Source: JACVRW01 sp963757815
GTDB lineage: Bacteria > Actinomycetota > Thermoleophilia > Solirubrobacterales > Thermoleophilaceae
Length of the DNA: 64,000 nucleotides
Direction of reading: 5' to 3'
Assembly (NCBI GenBank): GCA_963757815.1
Contig: CAVWSN010000035.1
Span: forward strand, 62,001-126,000
Both the position numbers and the translations under genes were made by a program. Positions 56,808 to 64,000 of this stretch are shown piece by piece. The notes beneath the pieces are model-generated. The model saw nothing but the letters and a program-made list of their open reading frames with translations, made no database searches and was not told the origin of the DNA. Positions within the stretch are counted from its first letter, which is position 1. Each line of letters opens with the position of its first letter.

Positions 56808-57756
56808 TCAGCCCTCGACCGGCTGGGCCCGGCGCAGCGGCAGCCCGCTCGTCCCGAGGGTGGGCACGAGCTCGCGCAGCACCTCGCGGAGCGGCTCGGC
56901 CGCCAGCGGGCTGTGGCCGTTCGCTCGCCTCACGATCGAGGTCGTGCGGATCAGGGCCGGCTCCTCGATCGGCCGCAACACGACGCCCTCGCGCACGCCG
57001 GCCGCAACCGCCAGCCGCGGGATCAACGCCACGCCCACGCCCGCAGCGACGAGCCCCTGCATGGCGAGGTAGTCGTTCGTCTGCGACACGACCCGCGGCT
57101 CGAAGCCACGCATGTCGCACGCCATCTCGATCGCGTCCCGGCACAGGCAGGGGTTCGGGGTCACCCAGTCGGCGTCCGCGAGGTCGCCGAGGTCGACCGC
57201 GCGCCCCGCTCGCCAGCGGGTGGCCGCCGGGAAGCGCCAGCAGAAGGTGGTCCTCGAACAGGAGCTCGTACTCGAGATCCGGCTCGAGCTCCTGCTCGAG
57301 CAACGGATAGTCGTAGGTGAGCGCGAGGTCGTGCCGGCCGTCGATCAGCGCGGGGAGCGCTTCGCTCGGGTCGGCCTGGGTCACATCGAGCGTGATCTCG
57401 GGGTAGCGCCTGGTGAGAGCGGCCACGGCCTCGGGCACGAGCGTCGTGCACGCGCTCGGGAACGCGGCCAGCCTCACGGTCGCGCGCGCTGCGGCAGCCA
57501 GCTCGCCGAGCTCGCGCTCGGCCTCGTCTAGCCGCTCGAGCACCGCGTCGGCGTGGCGGAGCACCTCCTCACCTGCGGGCGTGACCGCGAGTCCCCGCGA
57601 CTGGCGCAGCAGCAGCTGGACGCCCAGCTCCTCCTCGAGCCGCGCCACGTGATGCGACACGGCGGGCTGGCTGTAGTGGAGCGCGTTCGCAGCCGCGGTA
57701 AAGGACCCTCGTGCCGCCACCTCTCGAAACACCCGCAAACGCGCGACATCGAGCAT
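56808..57756 (-). CDS. LysR-family transcriptional regulator (one frameshift)
   Basis: The start is ATG 57756. The N-terminal winged helix-turn-helix is LDVARLRVFREVAARGSFTA, AANALHYSQPAVSHHVARLE and EELGVQLLLRQSRGLAVTPA (residues 1-60). A linker helix and the effector domain follow (TVRLAAFPSACTTLVPEAVA; LALPGGHPLASGARGR). A switch near 57205 continues CLCRDAIEMACDMRGFEPRV and LAMQGLVAAGVGVALIPRLA to the stop at 56808. Length is about 316 residues, typical. Its divergent neighbour is an ECF sigma gene, with 173 bases between, so it may control that gene or phosphomannomutase downstream. Ligand unknown. Confidence 0.9.
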
Positions 57757-57929
57757 CGACCCAAGTTATCAGCGGCATCAACGACTTCGCTTGAGATTTA
57801 CACCGACCAAAGACCGGAATCCTTTGCATTCGCAAGCAATAACTTGGACTCCAACGCAAGGAAGCAGACGATGCACCGGTTTGGATTCGCCCGGGCGGCC
57901 GGCCCAGCCGCCCGAAAGCCCGCAGTTCA

Positions 57930-58469
57930 ATGAGTGCCGCCGTTCTGGCGGCTCGACGCAGGCCCGACTGTCAGCAGGTGCTGAAGCCGGATGAGGCCGC
58001 CGCCCACCTGACGCGTCTCTACCGGCTTGCCTGGTCGCTGTGCGGTTCTCCGCACGTGGCGGAGGACCTGGTCCAGGAGACCTACCTCCGCGTGCTCGCG
58101 CGGCCGCGGCGCCTACGCAACTCGGACAGCTTCGCCTACCTCGCGCGCACGCTGCGAAACGTGACGATGGACCACCGTCGCGCGGAGCAGACGCGCGAGC
58201 GCCCATCGCACGCGACCGACGAGGTCGTCGACCCACCCGACCACCGCAGCACCGGCGACCCGGTGCTGGCCGCGCTCGCGGGCGAGGTCTACGGCGCGGT
58301 CTCAGGGCTGCCCGAGCACCATCGCGAGGTCGTGGCCGCGGTCGACATGGCGGGCATGAGCTACGGCCAGGCCGCCCAGTCGCTCGGCATCCCGATCGGC
58401 TCGGTCATGAGCCGGCTCCACCGCGCGCGGGACAGGCTCGCGGACGTGCTCGGCGACGACTGGCACTAA
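57930..58469 (+). CDS. ECF-type RNA polymerase sigma factor
   Basis: An intact protein of 179 residues. Region 2 reads HLTRLYRLAWSLCGSPHVAE, DLVQETYLRVLARPRRLRNS and FAYLARTLRNVTMDHRRAEQ. Region 4 reads LPEHHREVVAAVDMAGMSYG, QAAQSLGIPIGSVMSRLHRA. The SPHVAEDLVQETYLRV and GIPIGSVMSRLHRAR motifs are classical for ECF factors. No anti-sigma gene follows; the next gene, after 44 bases, is a flavin-dependent oxidoreductase. Its own promoter is presumably in 57757-57929. Confidence 0.9.
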   Translation: MSAAVLAARRRPDCQQVLKPDEAAAHLTRLYRLAWSLCGSPHVAEDLVQETYLRVLARPRRLRNSDSFAYLARTLRNVTMDHRRAEQTRERPSHATDEVVDPPDHRSTGDPVLAALAGEVYGAVSGLPEHHREVVAAVDMAGMSYGQAAQSLGIPIGSVMSRLHRARDRLADVLGDDWH

Positions 58470-58513
58470 ACGCGTGGAATAGCGCGCGCAGAAGGCGGGT
58501 ATGAGACCGCCGC

Positions 58514-59482
58514 ATGCCACGCATCGGCTTCCACTGCTCGCATGAGCAGATCCCGCCCCGCGAGCTGCTCGCGGCCGTGCGCCACGCCGAGCAGGCGGGG
58601 TTCGCCGCCGCGATGTCGTCGGACCACTTCTCGCCCTGGAGCGAGCGCCAGGGCGAGTCGGGCTTCGCGTGGTCCTTCCTCGGCGCGGCGCTCGAGGCCA
58701 CGAGCCTGCCTTTCGGCGTCGTCAACGCGCCGGGGCAGCGCTACCACCCGGCGATCGTCGCGCAGGCCGCGGCCTCGCTGAGCCAGATGTACCCGGGCCG
58801 CCTGTGGGTCGCCCTCGGCACCGGCGAGGCATCGAACGAGCACATCACCGGCGGGCGCTGGCCCTCGAAGGCGGAGCGCAACGCGCGCCTGCAAGAGTGC
58901 GTCGAGGTGATTCGCGCGCTGCTCGCCGGCGAGGTCGTGGATCACCACGGGCGGGTCGTCGTCGACCGGGCGCGGCTGTGGACGCTTCCGCCCGAGCCAC
59001 CGCCGCTGATCGGCCCCGCGATCAGCGTCGAGACCGCCGCCTGGGTGGGCGAGTGGGCGGACGGGCTTGTGACCGTGAATCAGCCACGCGAGAAGCTCGA
59101 GCGCATGATCGCCGCCTTCAGGGAGAACGGGGGTGACGGCAAGCGACTCGCCGTGCAGGTGCATCTGTCGATCGCCGATGACGAGGCCACGGCGCTCGAG
59201 ATCGCTCACGACCAGTGGCGCACCAACGTCTTTCCGCCGCCCCTCTGCTGGGACCTCGAGACCGTCGAGCAGTTCGACACCGCCTCCCTGCATGTGCGCC
59301 CCGAGGACGTGCGCGGCACCGTGCTGGTCTCCTCGGAGCCCGCGAAGCACGTGGAGCTCATCCGCGAACTCGCGGCACTCGGCTTCGACGAGGTCTATCT
59401 CCACCACGTGGGCCGTGAGCAGCGAGCCTTCATCGACAGCTTCGGCGAGCACGTGCTGCCCGAGTTCCAGGAAGCGGGCTGA
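58514..59482 (+). CDS. luciferase-like flavin-dependent oxidoreductase (TIGR03885-type)
   Basis: An intact protein of 322 residues with an LLM-fold TIM barrel. The start reads MPRIGFHCSHEQIPPRELLA. Family features are AEQAGFAAAMSSDHFSPWSE, FGVVNAPGQRYHPAIVAQAA, MYPGRLWVALGTGEASNEH and VGEWADGLVTVNQPREKLER. It resembles the group of non-F420 flavin enzymes that sits beside trehalose-synthase-like genes in actinobacteria, which fits here because the next gene begins two bases after its stop. The substrate is unknown and the cofactor (FMN or F420) cannot be settled from sequence alone. A shared role with the GH13 enzyme is suggested by order only. Confidence 0.85.
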   Translation: MPRIGFHCSHEQIPPRELLAAVRHAEQAGFAAAMSSDHFSPWSERQGESGFAWSFLGAALEATSLPFGVVNAPGQRYHPAIVAQAAASLSQMYPGRLWVALGTGEASNEHITGGRWPSKAERNARLQECVEVIRALLAGEVVDHHGRVVVDRARLWTLPPEPPPLIGPAISVETAAWVGEWADGLVTVNQPREKLERMIAAFRENGGDGKRLAVQVHLSIADDEATALEIAHDQWRTNVFPPPLCWDLETVEQFDTASLHVRPEDVRGTVLVSSEPAKHVELIRELAALGFDEVYLHHVGREQRAFIDSFGEHVLPEFQEAG

Positions 59483-59484
59483 GC

Positions 59485-61155
59485 GTGCGCCTCGAGCACA
59501 CGAGCGACCTGTGGTGGAAGAACGCGATCGTCTACTGCCTCGACGTCGAGACCTTCCTCGACTCCGACGGCGACGGCGTCGGCGACTTCCAGGGCCTGAT
59601 CCGCCAGATCGACTACCTGGCCGGGCTCGGCGTGACCTGCCTGTGGCTGATGCCGTTCTACCCCTCGCCGAACCGCGATGACGGCTATGACGTGAGCGAC
59701 TTCTACGGGGTCGATCCCCGGCTCGGGGACCCGGGCGAGTTCGTCGAGCTCGTCCGAACCGCAAACGACCGCGGGATCAAGGTGATCGTCGACCTCGTGG
59801 TCAACCACACCTCGGACGAGCACCCCTGGTTCAAGGCCGCCCGCGCCGACCCGCGACTCGCGCTTCCGCTCCTACTACGTCTGGCGCGACGAGCCTTCCG
59901 ACGAGCCCAAGGGCATCTCGTTCCCCGACAAGGAGACGAGCAACTGGGAGCGGGAGGACGGCTCGGGGCAGTACTACCTGCACCGCTTCTACCGCTTCCA
60001 GCCGGACCTGAACGTGAGCAACCCGGACGGTGCGCGACGAGATCGCCCGCATCGTCGGGTACTGGCTCCAGCTCGGCGTGGCCGGCTTCCGGATGGACGC
60101 CGTGCCGTTCCTGCTCGAGACGGAGGGCATCGCGGAAGCGGTCGGCGGAGGACCAGCACGGCTTCCTCCGCAGCCTGCGCGCCTTCGCCACCCGGCGCCG
60201 CGGCGAGACGATGCTGCTGGGCGAGGTGAACACCGACCTGAAGGCACTCGCGCGCTTCTTCGGCGACGAGGACGGCGACCAGCTCAACGTCCAGTTCGCG
60301 TTCCTTCTGAACCAGCACCTGTGGCTCGCGCTCGCGCGCGAGGATGCGGAGCCGCTCGAGGCCGTGATCCGCAGCCTGCCGGTGGCGCCGCCGGACAACA
60401 CCTGGGCGAACTTCCTGCGCAACCACGACGAGCTGAGCCTCGACAAGCTCACCGAGCCGCAGCGCAAGGAGGTCTTCGCGGCGTTCGGGCCGAGGAAGGA
60501 CATGCAGCTCTACGGCCACGGGCTGCGCCGCCGGACCGCGGCGATGCTGGGCGGCGACGGTCCGCGCCTGCGAATGGCGTGGAGCCTCATGCTCTCGCTC
60601 CCCGGCACCCCGGTGATCTTCATGGGCGACGAGATCGGCATGGGGGAGAACCTGGCGCTACCGGACCGCATGAGCGTGCGCGTGCCGATGCAATGGTCGG
60701 ACGAGCGAAACGGCGGCTTCTCGAGCGCGGCGCCGAAGGACCTCGTGCGCCCGGTCAAGACCGGACGCTTCGGGCCCAAGCACGTGAACGTGGCCGCCCA
60801 GCGGCGCGAGCCCGACTCGCTGCTCAACTTCCTCGAGCGGCTGATCCGCCGGCGCAAGGAGACGCCGGAGTTCGGCTGGGGCTCGAGCACGCTGATCGAG
60901 ACGGCCGCCCCACAGCTGTTCGCCCACCGCTGCGAGTGGCAGGGCTCGACGGTCGCGGCGGTGCACAACCTGTCGCCGACCAAGGCCCGCGCGACGCTTG
61001 GACCTCGGCGTGCGAGAAGGGCGAGAAGGTCGCGATCGACGACCTGCTCGAGGAGCGCGAGCACCGGCCGAACCGGGACGGGACACTCGACGTCGAGCTG
61101 GACGGGCTACGGCTACATGTGGCTGGGGGTCGCCGCCGGGGCGAGCGGCCGCTGA
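59485..61155 (+). CDS. GH13 alpha-amylase-family enzyme, trehalose-synthase-like (frameshifted)
   Basis: Interconverts or hydrolyses alpha-glucosides, probably maltose and trehalose. GTG 59485 follows the upstream stop by two bases. GH13 regions are all present: GLGVTCLWLMPFYPSPNRDD GYDVSDF; IKVIVDLVVNHTSDEHPWF (region I); VAGFRMDAVPFLLE, with the nucleophile Asp (region II); MLLGEVNTDL, with the acid/base Glu (region III); NFLRNHDELSLDKL (region IV). SLPGTPVIFMGDEIGMGENL and a C-terminal beta domain follow. Frames switch near 59860, 60030, 60150 and 61005. Rebuilt length is about 555 residues, shorter than trehalose synthases fused to maltokinase. Confidence 0.88.
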   Translation: MRLEHTSDLWWKNAIVYCLDVETFLDSDGDGVGDFQGLIRQIDYLAGLGVTCLWLMPFYPSPNRDDGYDVSDFYGVDPRLGDPGEFVELVRTANDRGIKVIVDLVVNHTSDEHPWFKAARADPRLALPLLLRLARRAFRRAQGHLVPRQGDEQLGAGGRLGAVLPAPLLPLPAGPEREQPGRCATRSPASSGTGSSSAWPASGWTPCRSCSRRRASRKRSAEDQHGFLRSLRAFATRRRGETMLLGEVNTDLKALARFFGDEDGDQLNVQFAFLLNQHLWLALAREDAEPLEAVIRSLPVAPPDNTWANFLRNHDELSLDKLTEPQRKEVFAAFGPRKDMQLYGHGLRRRTAAMLGGDGPRLRMAWSLMLSLPGTPVIFMGDEIGMGENLALPDRMSVRVPMQWSDERNGGFSSAAPKDLVRPVKTGRFGPKHVNVAAQRREPDSLLNFLERLIRRRKETPEFGWGSSTLIETAAPQLFAHRCEWQGSTVAAVHNLSPTKARATLGPRRARRARRSRSTTCSRSASTGRTGTGHSTSSWTGYGYMWLGVAAGASGR

Positions 61156-61163
61156 GCTGACGG

Positions 61164-62161
61164 CTACAGCCAGCCGCGCGCCCGGAAGTAGCCCGATCAT
61201 CCCCACGAGCATCGCGATCATCGCCGCGAGGATCGCCCAGAACGCCGCCGGTCCCCGTTTCGAACGGGAAGCTCACGTTCATGCCCCAGATGCTCGCGAA
61301 CAGGGTGAGCGGCAGGATCACGACGCTGAAGGCCGTGAGCACGCGCAGCACCTCGTTCACGCGGTGGGACAGCACCGATTCGTTCGTGTCTTCGAGCGCC
61401 TCGATGACCTCTTTGTAGTTCTCGAGCATGTCCCAGATGCGCTCCGAGGCGTCGACGATGTCGTCGAAGTAGACCTCGAGGTCCTCGGCCAGGTAGCGCT
61501 GCTTGGTGCGCTCGAGGTCGCGCAGCACTGGGCGCTCCGGGCGGATGACCTTGCGGAAGTTGATGATCTCCTGCTTCGCGTTCGAGATGTCGCGCACGAC
61601 TTCCTCGGAGCGGCCCTCGAAGATGTCCTCCTCGAGCCGCTCCAGCTTGTTGCCGATCTTGCGGAGCATCGGGAAGCAGTAGTCGAACGAGTCGTCGACG
61701 ATCTTGTAGAGCAGGTAGCCGGACCCCTTCGAGAAGAGCTGCTCACGCACCTCCTCCGAGGAGCGGCAGCGCTCGAACAGGTACTCCACCGGCGGGATCG
61801 GCGTGTTCGGCAGCGTGATCAGGTAGTCGGGCCCGATGAAGATGTCGAGCTCGGCGGCGTTCAGCCGGCCGACCGTCTTGTCGAAGACCGGGAAGTACAG
61901 AACGATGAACAGGTAGTCGTCGTACTCGTCGATCTTCGGGCGCTGGTTGCGCGAGAGGACGTCCTCGTAGTCGAGGGGATGGAAGTCGAAGTGCTCCTCG
62001 AGCCAGGCGCGGTCGATCGGCCGCGGGCGCTCGACGTTCAGCCAGCGAAGGCCGTCCCACTCGACGACCTCGACGTTGGGCTCAGTGGGCGGTGCGGGAT
62101 GGGCTGAATCGCCCCGCGCGCGAGCGGAACGCCTGAGACGTGGCTTCGGGAGGCTCGGCAT
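61164..62161 (-). CDS. corA: CorA-type magnesium/cobalt transporter (C-terminal frameshift)
   Basis: A divalent-cation channel of the inner membrane, about 332 residues from ATG 62161. The N-terminal cytoplasmic domain includes HFDFHPLDYEDVLSRNQRPK and DEYDDYLFIVLYFPVFDKT. The long stalk helix is LERLEEDIFEGRSEEVVRD. The first membrane helix ends in the signature GMN: ILPLTLFASIWGMNVSFPFE. The second helix is displaced by an indel near 61250 and reads FWAILAAMIAMLVGMIG, then RARGWL before TAG 61164. It converges on the GH13 gene with eight bases between. The riboswitch-thrC unit starts divergently about 80 bases upstream. Confidence 0.92.
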
Positions 62162-62243
62162 AGGGTCTGAGCGGGTCGTCCAGCACGTTCACCCTGTCCA
62201 TTCTACTTCCAGGCGCTGGTATCCTCCGCGGCCAGACATAGCC

Positions 62244-62367
62244 GTTGCATCGAGAGGGGTGGAGGGATATGGCCCTGTGAAGCCCCGGCAACCGCCGCCG
62301 GCAGTCGACCCGACAGCCGTAGGAAAGGTGCCAAGTCCATCGGACCAGCGTGTCCGGCAGATGTGAC
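62244..62367 (+). ncRNA. SAM-I (S-box) riboswitch upstream of threonine synthase
   Basis: S-adenosylmethionine-sensing leader. Core elements appear in order: CGAGAGGGGTGGAGGGA (consensus AAGAG-GTGGAGGGA), TGGCCC, TGAAGCCCCGGCAACC (consensus ATGAAGCCCGGCAACC), and GGTGCCAAGTCC (consensus GGTGCTAATTCC). The closing P1 helix pairs GTTGCATC (62244-62251) with GATGTGAC (62360-62367), eight pairs including two G-U. It is followed at once by a terminator-like hairpin and then thrC. Recognition is by conserved core, not by a covariance search. Confidence 0.9.
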
Positions 62368-62378
62368 AGGAGCGCTCG

Positions 62379-62416
62379 AAGAGGCCTCCGTCGTCACAGC
62401 AGCGGCGGAGGCTCTT
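62379..62416 (+). terminator. riboswitch expression platform: terminator hairpin with competing antiterminator
   Basis: The 5' arm AAGAGGCCTCCG (62379-62390) pairs with CGGAGGCTCTT (62406-62416), with one bulged G, and CTCTTTC follows. The loop carries GTCACA (62393-62398), which is complementary to TGTGAC (62362-62367), the 3' strand of P1. Without SAM, P1 can open and pair with the loop and so prevent the terminator. With SAM, P1 is held and the terminator forms. The U-run is short, so blocking of the ribosome binding site (AGGGAAAGGA) may contribute. Confidence 0.7.
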
Positions 62417-62436
62417 TCACAGGGAAAGGAAATCCA

Positions 62437-63672
62437 TTGCCCGTCCAGGCGCTCCAGTGCAAGGAATGTCATGAGACCTATCCGCTCGAGGCCCGCTACG
62501 TGTGCGAGCGCTGCTTCGGCCCGCTCGAGGTCGCGTACGACCTGACCGGGCTCGACGCCGAGTCGGTCAAGCGGCGGATCCAGGCCGGCCCGCAGACGAT
62601 CTGGCGCTACGCGGACTTCCTGCCGTTCGAGGTCCGGCCGACGCCCGGGCTGCCCGTGGGGCTGACCCCGCTTCAGAGGGCGCCGCGGCTCGCGGAGGCG
62701 CTCGGGCTGGGGGAGGTGTGGGTGAAGAACGACACCGCCAACCCGACGCATTCGTTCAAGGACCGCGTCGTCGCGGTGGCGGTGGCCAAGGCGCAGGAGC
62801 TCGGCTTCGAGGTGGTGGCCTGCCCGTCAACGGGCAATCTCGCCAACGCAGTGGCCGCGCACTCAGCGGCCGCCGGGCTCGACTCGTACGTCTTCATCCC
62901 GGCCGACCTCGAGGAGCAGAAGGTGCTCGCCACCGGCGTCTACGGCACCCACCTCGTGGCCGTGCGCGGCACCTACGACGACGTCAACCGGCTCTGCACC
63001 GAGCTCTCCGCCGACCGCGACTGGGCGTTCGTGAACGTCAACGTGCGGCCCTACTACGCGGAGGGGTCGAAGACGATCGCGTTCGAGATCGCGGAGCAGC
63101 TCGGCTTCGAGCTGCCCGACCGCGTGGTCGCGCCGATCGCGTCGGGCTCGCTGTTCACGAAGATCGCGCGCGGATTCGAGGAGTGGCGCGAGGTGGGGCT
63201 CGTGTCGGGTGAGCTGCCGGTGTTCAACGGCGCCCAGGCGGCCGGCTGCTCGCCGGTCGCGCAGGCGTTCGAGGCAGGGCAGGACTTCTGCCGTCCCGTC
63301 AAGCCGGACACGATCGCCAAGTCGCTCGCGATCGGGAACCCGGCCGATGGGCCCTACGCGCTCGACCTGGCGCGGCGCTCGGGCGGCTCGATCGACTCGG
63401 TGACCGACGACGAGGTCCGCGACGGCATCAGGCTGCTCGCCCAGACGACGGGCATCTTCACGGAGACCGCCGGCGGGGTCACCACCGCGACGCTGCGGAA
63501 GCTAGCCGAGCGCGGCGACATCGGACCGGACGAGCGGGTGGTGGCGGTGATCACCGGCGACGGCCTGAAGACGCTCGACGCCGTGCGCGGGACGTTCGAG
63601 AAGCACGAGATCGACGCGTCCGTCGAAGATTTCGAGAACGTGGTGGCCGGAGCGCCGGTCGGTGCGGTGTAA
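62437..63672 (+). CDS. thrC: threonine synthase (PLP-dependent) with N-terminal zinc ribbon
   Basis: Converts O-phosphohomoserine to threonine in the classical assignment. The TTG start at 62437 follows AGGGAAAGGA; 411 residues, intact. The N-terminus has a four-Cys ribbon (QCKECHETYP and VCERCFGPL, Cys 8, 11, 23 and 26). The PLP lysine lies in NPTHSFKDRVVAVAV (Lys about 108). STGNLANAVAAHSAAAG is the phosphate-binding region and VAPIASGSLFTK is on the substrate side. GIFTETAGGVTTATLRKLAE closes the fold. A SAM riboswitch in front and a sulfur carrier gene 15 bases behind suggest a link to methionine or cysteine synthesis. It could be a sulfhydrylase acting on phosphohomoserine, but sequence alone favours threonine synthase. 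Confidence 0.88.
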   Translation: MPVQALQCKECHETYPLEARYVCERCFGPLEVAYDLTGLDAESVKRRIQAGPQTIWRYADFLPFEVRPTPGLPVGLTPLQRAPRLAEALGLGEVWVKNDTANPTHSFKDRVVAVAVAKAQELGFEVVACPSTGNLANAVAAHSAAAGLDSYVFIPADLEEQKVLATGVYGTHLVAVRGTYDDVNRLCTELSADRDWAFVNVNVRPYYAEGSKTIAFEIAEQLGFELPDRVVAPIASGSLFTKIARGFEEWREVGLVSGELPVFNGAQAAGCSPVAQAFEAGQDFCRPVKPDTIAKSLAIGNPADGPYALDLARRSGGSIDSVTDDEVRDGIRLLAQTTGIFTETAGGVTTATLRKLAERGDIGPDERVVAVITGDGLKTLDAVRGTFEKHEIDASVEDFENVVAGAPVGAV

Positions 63673-63687
63673 TCTGCCCGATCCCCG

Positions 63688-63963
63688 ATGGCGGTAACGG
63701 TCAAGATCCCGACGCAGCTGCGGAGCGTCACGAGCGGCGACACCGAGACGTCGGTCGAGGGCGCCACCACGGTCGGCGAGGTGCTCGACGGGCTCTACGA
63801 GCGCTACGACGGCCTGCGCGAGCGGATCGCGGAGGACGGCGACCTGCGCCGTTTCGTCAACGTGTACGTGGGCGGCGAGGACATCCGCTTCCTCGACGGC
63901 CTCGACACCGGCGTCGAGGACGGCGACGAGGTGACGATCCTGCCGGCGGTCGCGGGCGGCTAG
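63688..63963 (+). CDS. MoaD/ThiS/CysO-like ubiquitin-fold sulfur carrier protein
   Basis: An intact protein of 91 residues, 15 bases after thrC. A beta-grasp fold is predicted: VTVKIPTQLRSVTSGDTETS, TVGEVLDGLYERYDGLRERI, RRFVNVYVGGEDIRFLDGLD and DEVTILPAVAGG. It ends exactly in Gly-Gly, the site where an adenylating enzyme and a sulfur donor form a thiocarboxylate. Unlike some carriers it needs no C-terminal trimming. In mycobacteria the related CysO delivers sulfur to cysteine synthase CysM, and in other bacteria a similar carrier supplies homocysteine synthesis. Position under a SAM riboswitch favours amino-acid sulfur metabolism over molybdopterin. Confidence 0.85.
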   Translation: MAVTVKIPTQLRSVTSGDTETSVEGATTVGEVLDGLYERYDGLRERIAEDGDLRRFVNVYVGGEDIRFLDGLDTGVEDGDEVTILPAVAGG

Positions 63964-64000
63964 CCGCCTCGAGCGTCCTCGTCACCGGGGCGCAGGGCTT
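63963..64000 (+). CDS. possible start of a Rossmann-fold protein, cut by window edge
   Basis: The last bases, in one frame, read ASSVLVTGAQG. This resembles the first strand and glycine loop of an extended short-chain dehydrogenase or epimerase. No start codon is visible in this frame inside the window and the stretch is very short, so it is only a hint. Confidence 0.2.

Noticed and set aside
1..64000. Prophage, transposon or integron
   Set aside because: No transposase, integrase, terminal inverted repeats or tRNA-flanking direct repeats were recognised anywhere in the window.

Overview
The window is high-GC DNA (about 70 percent by eye) from an actinobacterium. It is most likely a member of the class Thermoleophilia (Solirubrobacterales/Gaiellales-like). 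That placement is inferred from the composition, from a RelA/RecJ pair, and from secreted proteins ending in an Arg-rich Ig-like module of a kind I associate with this class. It rests on protein character only. No rRNA or tRNA gene was seen. Many genes break into two or more overlapping reading frames with the family signature continuing across the break. This looks like uncorrected single-base indels in the assembly more than true gene decay, so most frameshifted genes are annotated here as whole genes.

Layout. 0-3.2 kb (minus): a small regulatory operon with a TPR protein, a protein with a C-terminal cyclic-nucleotide-binding domain, an LCMT-family methyltransferase and the start of a further gene. 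3.3-8.3 kb (plus): recJ and the bifunctional rel (p)ppGpp enzyme. 8.3-9.3 kb (minus): a diacylglycerol-kinase-like lipid kinase. 9.7-13 kb (plus): a small ribbon-helix-helix-like protein and a large AAA-LuxR regulator. 13-17.2 kb (minus): a sigma-70 factor, a sugar nucleotidyltransferase, the polyprenyl-phosphate sugar transferase that starts polysaccharide assembly, and a LuxR regulator. 17.4-23.2 kb (plus): a tightly overlapping six-gene nucleotide-sugar operon.

23.3-28.4 kb (minus): a secreted GH12 glucanase and a very large secreted sugar-dehydrogenase/PKD/LamG protein containing a roughly 611-bp near-identical duplication. 28.7-33 kb (plus): a glycosyltransferase, a Gfo/Idh/MocA oxidoreductase, a TIM-barrel-like protein and another glycosyltransferase. 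33.1-40.6 kb (minus): a Wzx/Wzy-type polysaccharide export cluster with Wzz, Wzy, Wzx, two GT2 enzymes and a two-repeat Cys-rich protein of unknown function. 41-43.1 kb (minus): a metallo-beta-lactamase-fold hydrolase and a HEAT-repeat protein. 43.4-46.9 kb: Pro-rich and membrane proteins around a kinase-like domain. 46.9-55.3 kb (plus): a small Wzz-like protein and four consecutive large secreted proteins (PKD, DMF-amidase-like, polysaccharide-deacetylase-like, concanavalin/LamG-like). 55.4-62.2 kb: phosphomannomutase, a LysR regulator, an ECF sigma factor, a flavin-dependent luciferase-like oxidoreductase, a GH13 trehalose-synthase-like enzyme and CorA. 62.2-64 kb: a SAM-I riboswitch with its own terminator, followed by threonine synthase and a ubiquitin-like sulfur carrier.

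Taken together, most of 13-56 kb can be read as one dispersed cell-surface polysaccharide locus covering precursor sugars, initiation, glycosyl transfer, flipping, polymerisation, chain-length control and secreted modifying enzymes. The best candidate for an undescribed system is the SAM-riboswitch-controlled thrC plus sulfur-carrier pair at the right edge. The Cys-rich duplicated-domain protein in the export cluster comes next.
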